Shown here: positions 62,396-64,000 of the stretch, one piece after another
How the letters are laid out: each line of letters starts with the position of its first letter
How positions within the stretch are numbered: the stretch's first letter is position 1
Origin: Saprospiraceae bacterium
GTDB taxonomy: Bacteria; Bacteroidota; Bacteroidia; Chitinophagales; Saprospiraceae
Direction of reading: 5' to 3'
Assembly (NCBI GenBank): GCA_020848995.1
Contig: JADLHA010000019.1
Span: 1-64,000, forward strand
Length of the DNA: 64,000 bases
The notes under the pieces: model-generated
Database searches by the model: none
Told to the model about the DNA's origin: nothing
Seen by the model: the letters and a program-made list of their open reading frames with translations, nothing else
Translations under genes and position numbers: made by a program

Positions 62396-63826
62396 TCACA
62401 CGATTTGCATGCGAATCAATCGCATCATCTTGCTGCGGAAAAACAGGGTATATAGACCGAGCAACACCAAGCCTCCGAGTATAAGGGTAACAACCGCAGG
62501 CATGGCAACGCAATTCAGTCCCCATAGAGCGGCACCTCCGGCGCAGCTCACCGCCAAAAACCGCAAAAGCGGCTTCCATACCGCGGCTGCATGGTCGAGG
62601 TGGGCCGACAATTTATACGCTGTATAGAGCAATACCACCAGACTCACCCAGCAGTTCAGCCACAGAAACGTGGTCATCGGCGATCCCGTAAAATAGATTA
62701 CCGCAATGAATGCATAGTTGAAAATCAAAACGGCGATGTTCCACTGCAACAGTTTTCTCGATTCGCCCAGAGCCAGTAACTTGCTGAACAACAGGTTGTT
62801 TACAGAGCGGATCATGGCCATGATGCAGATGTACCGCGAGAACTCCAGGATGTAGCCACCGGGGTCGCGAAAGATCATCGCAACCACGAAATCCAGGTTT
62901 GCATAAAGCAGGGCATATAAACCAAGACACACAATGGCATGGCTCAGCAGGGCCTCCCCGACTATATGGCTTCGGGCGGCGCCATCGTACCGGTAGCGCG
63001 ACAACACCGGAAAAACGGCTTTGTTGAATATGGGATTGATCTTTGAAAAGAGCAGGTAGCTGAGCTCTGAAGCATAATTGTACGGCCCGAGTGCAGCCAG
63101 TCCGAACACAGAAGCAACGAGGACGGTATCGAAATTGCCCTGTACGAAACTAATGCCCTGGTTACTCACCTGGTAACGTGCAAATGAAAGATGCTCTTCA
63201 AGGGGTTCTCCCGGTGAATCCTGCACTCCCTGCTTTCGAACGAAGTATGCGCACAAGAAATAGAAAACGGCGAAACGCACTAAAAAAGCAGCAGGAAAGA
63301 CAAGCAAAGGATCGAAATGCCAGATCAGCGAAACGAGCAATGCAAATTCAAAGCTGGCTCCGGTCATCTGGGCAATGCCCAGCTCGCGTTGCCGCAACGC
63401 TCTGGTAAGCAATGCGGCATCTCTCGATCCACGGGCAATGAGCAGTAGCAAAACCATGCTCATGGCGACAACCGGAAAATGAGCAGTGAGGTACTCTCTT
63501 TCCACTGCAAAGAATGCCATCCACCCGGCTGCCACTCCGAGTGCCAGCAGGGTCTGCCTTCTTTGCAATTGCCTCATCAGCGCCTCCGAGTAAGAATGCT
63601 TCTGTATGAGTGAAACGAACATGCCCGGTTCAAACAGTGAAACGGCCATGCGAAAGACGACCTGAAAGATGGCGTATACCCCCATCTCCTTATAACCCAA
63701 AAACCTTCCGATCAGGAAGTAGCCAGCTAATTGCAACGCCGTTAGGTAAGCGGACGAGAGGAGTTGCCACCTGAACACCCTGTTGAGCGCAAAGGTGCTG
63801 GCTTCGATGTGTTCAGCGTACGTCAA
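62396..63826 (-). CDS. Oligosaccharide/polysaccharide flippase (MATE/Wzx-like)
   Basis: About 12 hydrophobic segments; GYFLIGRFLGYKEMGVYAIFQ. Confidence 0.85.
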   Translation of the reverse strand: MTYAEHIEASTFALNRVFRWQLLSSAYLTALQLAGYFLIGRFLGYKEMGVYAIFQVVFRMAVSLFEPGMFVSLIQKHSYSEALMRQLQRRQTLLALGVAAGWMAFFAVEREYLTAHFPVVAMSMVLLLLIARGSRDAALLTRALRQRELGIAQMTGASFEFALLVSLIWHFDPLLVFPAAFLVRFAVFYFLCAYFVRKQGVQDSPGEPLEEHLSFARYQVSNQGISFVQGNFDTVLVASVFGLAALGPYNYASELSYLLFSKINPIFNKAVFPVLSRYRYDGAARSHIVGEALLSHAIVCLGLYALLYANLDFVVAMIFRDPGGYILEFSRYICIMAMIRSVNNLLFSKLLALGESRKLLQWNIAVLIFNYAFIAVIYFTGSPMTTFLWLNCWVSLVVLLYTAYKLSAHLDHAAAVWKPLLRFLAVSCAGGAALWGLNCVAMPAVVTLILGGLVLLGLYTLFFRSKMMRLIRMQIV

Positions 63827-63998
63827 AGATTTTCTTTAAAGGCCAAAAATAGAGGATGGCGGGCAGGTAATTTACTCGTTCAATTTCAACGCTGCCGTCC
63901 GCACATCGCAACAGCAGCTTCCCTCTGCTGCAACGCAGGCCTTCGGATCCAGAGGAGGAGGCACATTTTCCAAGATGAATGACGTAGCGATCATTCAA
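63813..63998 (-). CDS. Partial ORF entering from beyond the right edge
   Basis: Open to window end; overlaps flippase start as in an operon; no family recognised. Confidence 0.35.
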   Translation of the reverse strand: MNDRYVIHLGKCASSSGSEGLRCSRGKLLLRCADGSVEIERVNYLPAILYFWPLKKIFDVR

Positions 63999-64000
63999 CA

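Overview
This 64 kb window is chromosomal DNA from a member of the Bacteroidota, probably Saprospiria-like. The placement is an inference from the TAnnTTTG promoters, T9SS-type C-terminal domains and family content. A GC-rich housekeeping/secretory background (YncE-like propeller, PagL-like deacylase, GH106-like hydrolase, pentapeptide protein, MscS, DinB plus S24 regulator, BlaR/BlaI pair, desaturase, OsmC, two-component system, T9SS proteins, and a glycan cluster at the right edge) is interrupted by two AT-rich accessory islands. Island 1 (about 13.3-17.7 kb) has an Mrr-like gene with an in-frame TAA, a Fic protein, a decayed hsdM and a NADAR protein. Island 2 (about 24.0-35.37 kb) has an FRG-domain gene and a type I R-M operon (half-size S, M, S, GxxExxY, Fic, R, YgjP/M48-like). 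The strongest observation is integron-cassette-like punctuation of island 2: each segment starts with a GTT... box whose exact reverse complement ends the same segment (GTTATAGGC/GCCTATAAC, GTTGGCGAAAAT/ATTTTCGCCAAC, GTTGTAAGC/GCTTACAAC), with large imperfect palindromes between segments. Related ~70-bp foldable elements with apparent covariation mark the left edge of both islands. Other signals are a three-copy dyad/25-bp-spacer/TTTG promoter architecture around a LuxR-type two-component system, paired 32-bp palindromes between fic and hsdR, a 187-bp MITE-like repeat in inverted orientation, and 45-bp direct repeats around the GxxExxY gene. No integrase, transposase, tRNA, rRNA or CRISPR array was recognised. 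All family calls are by eye from translated motifs; no database search was run.
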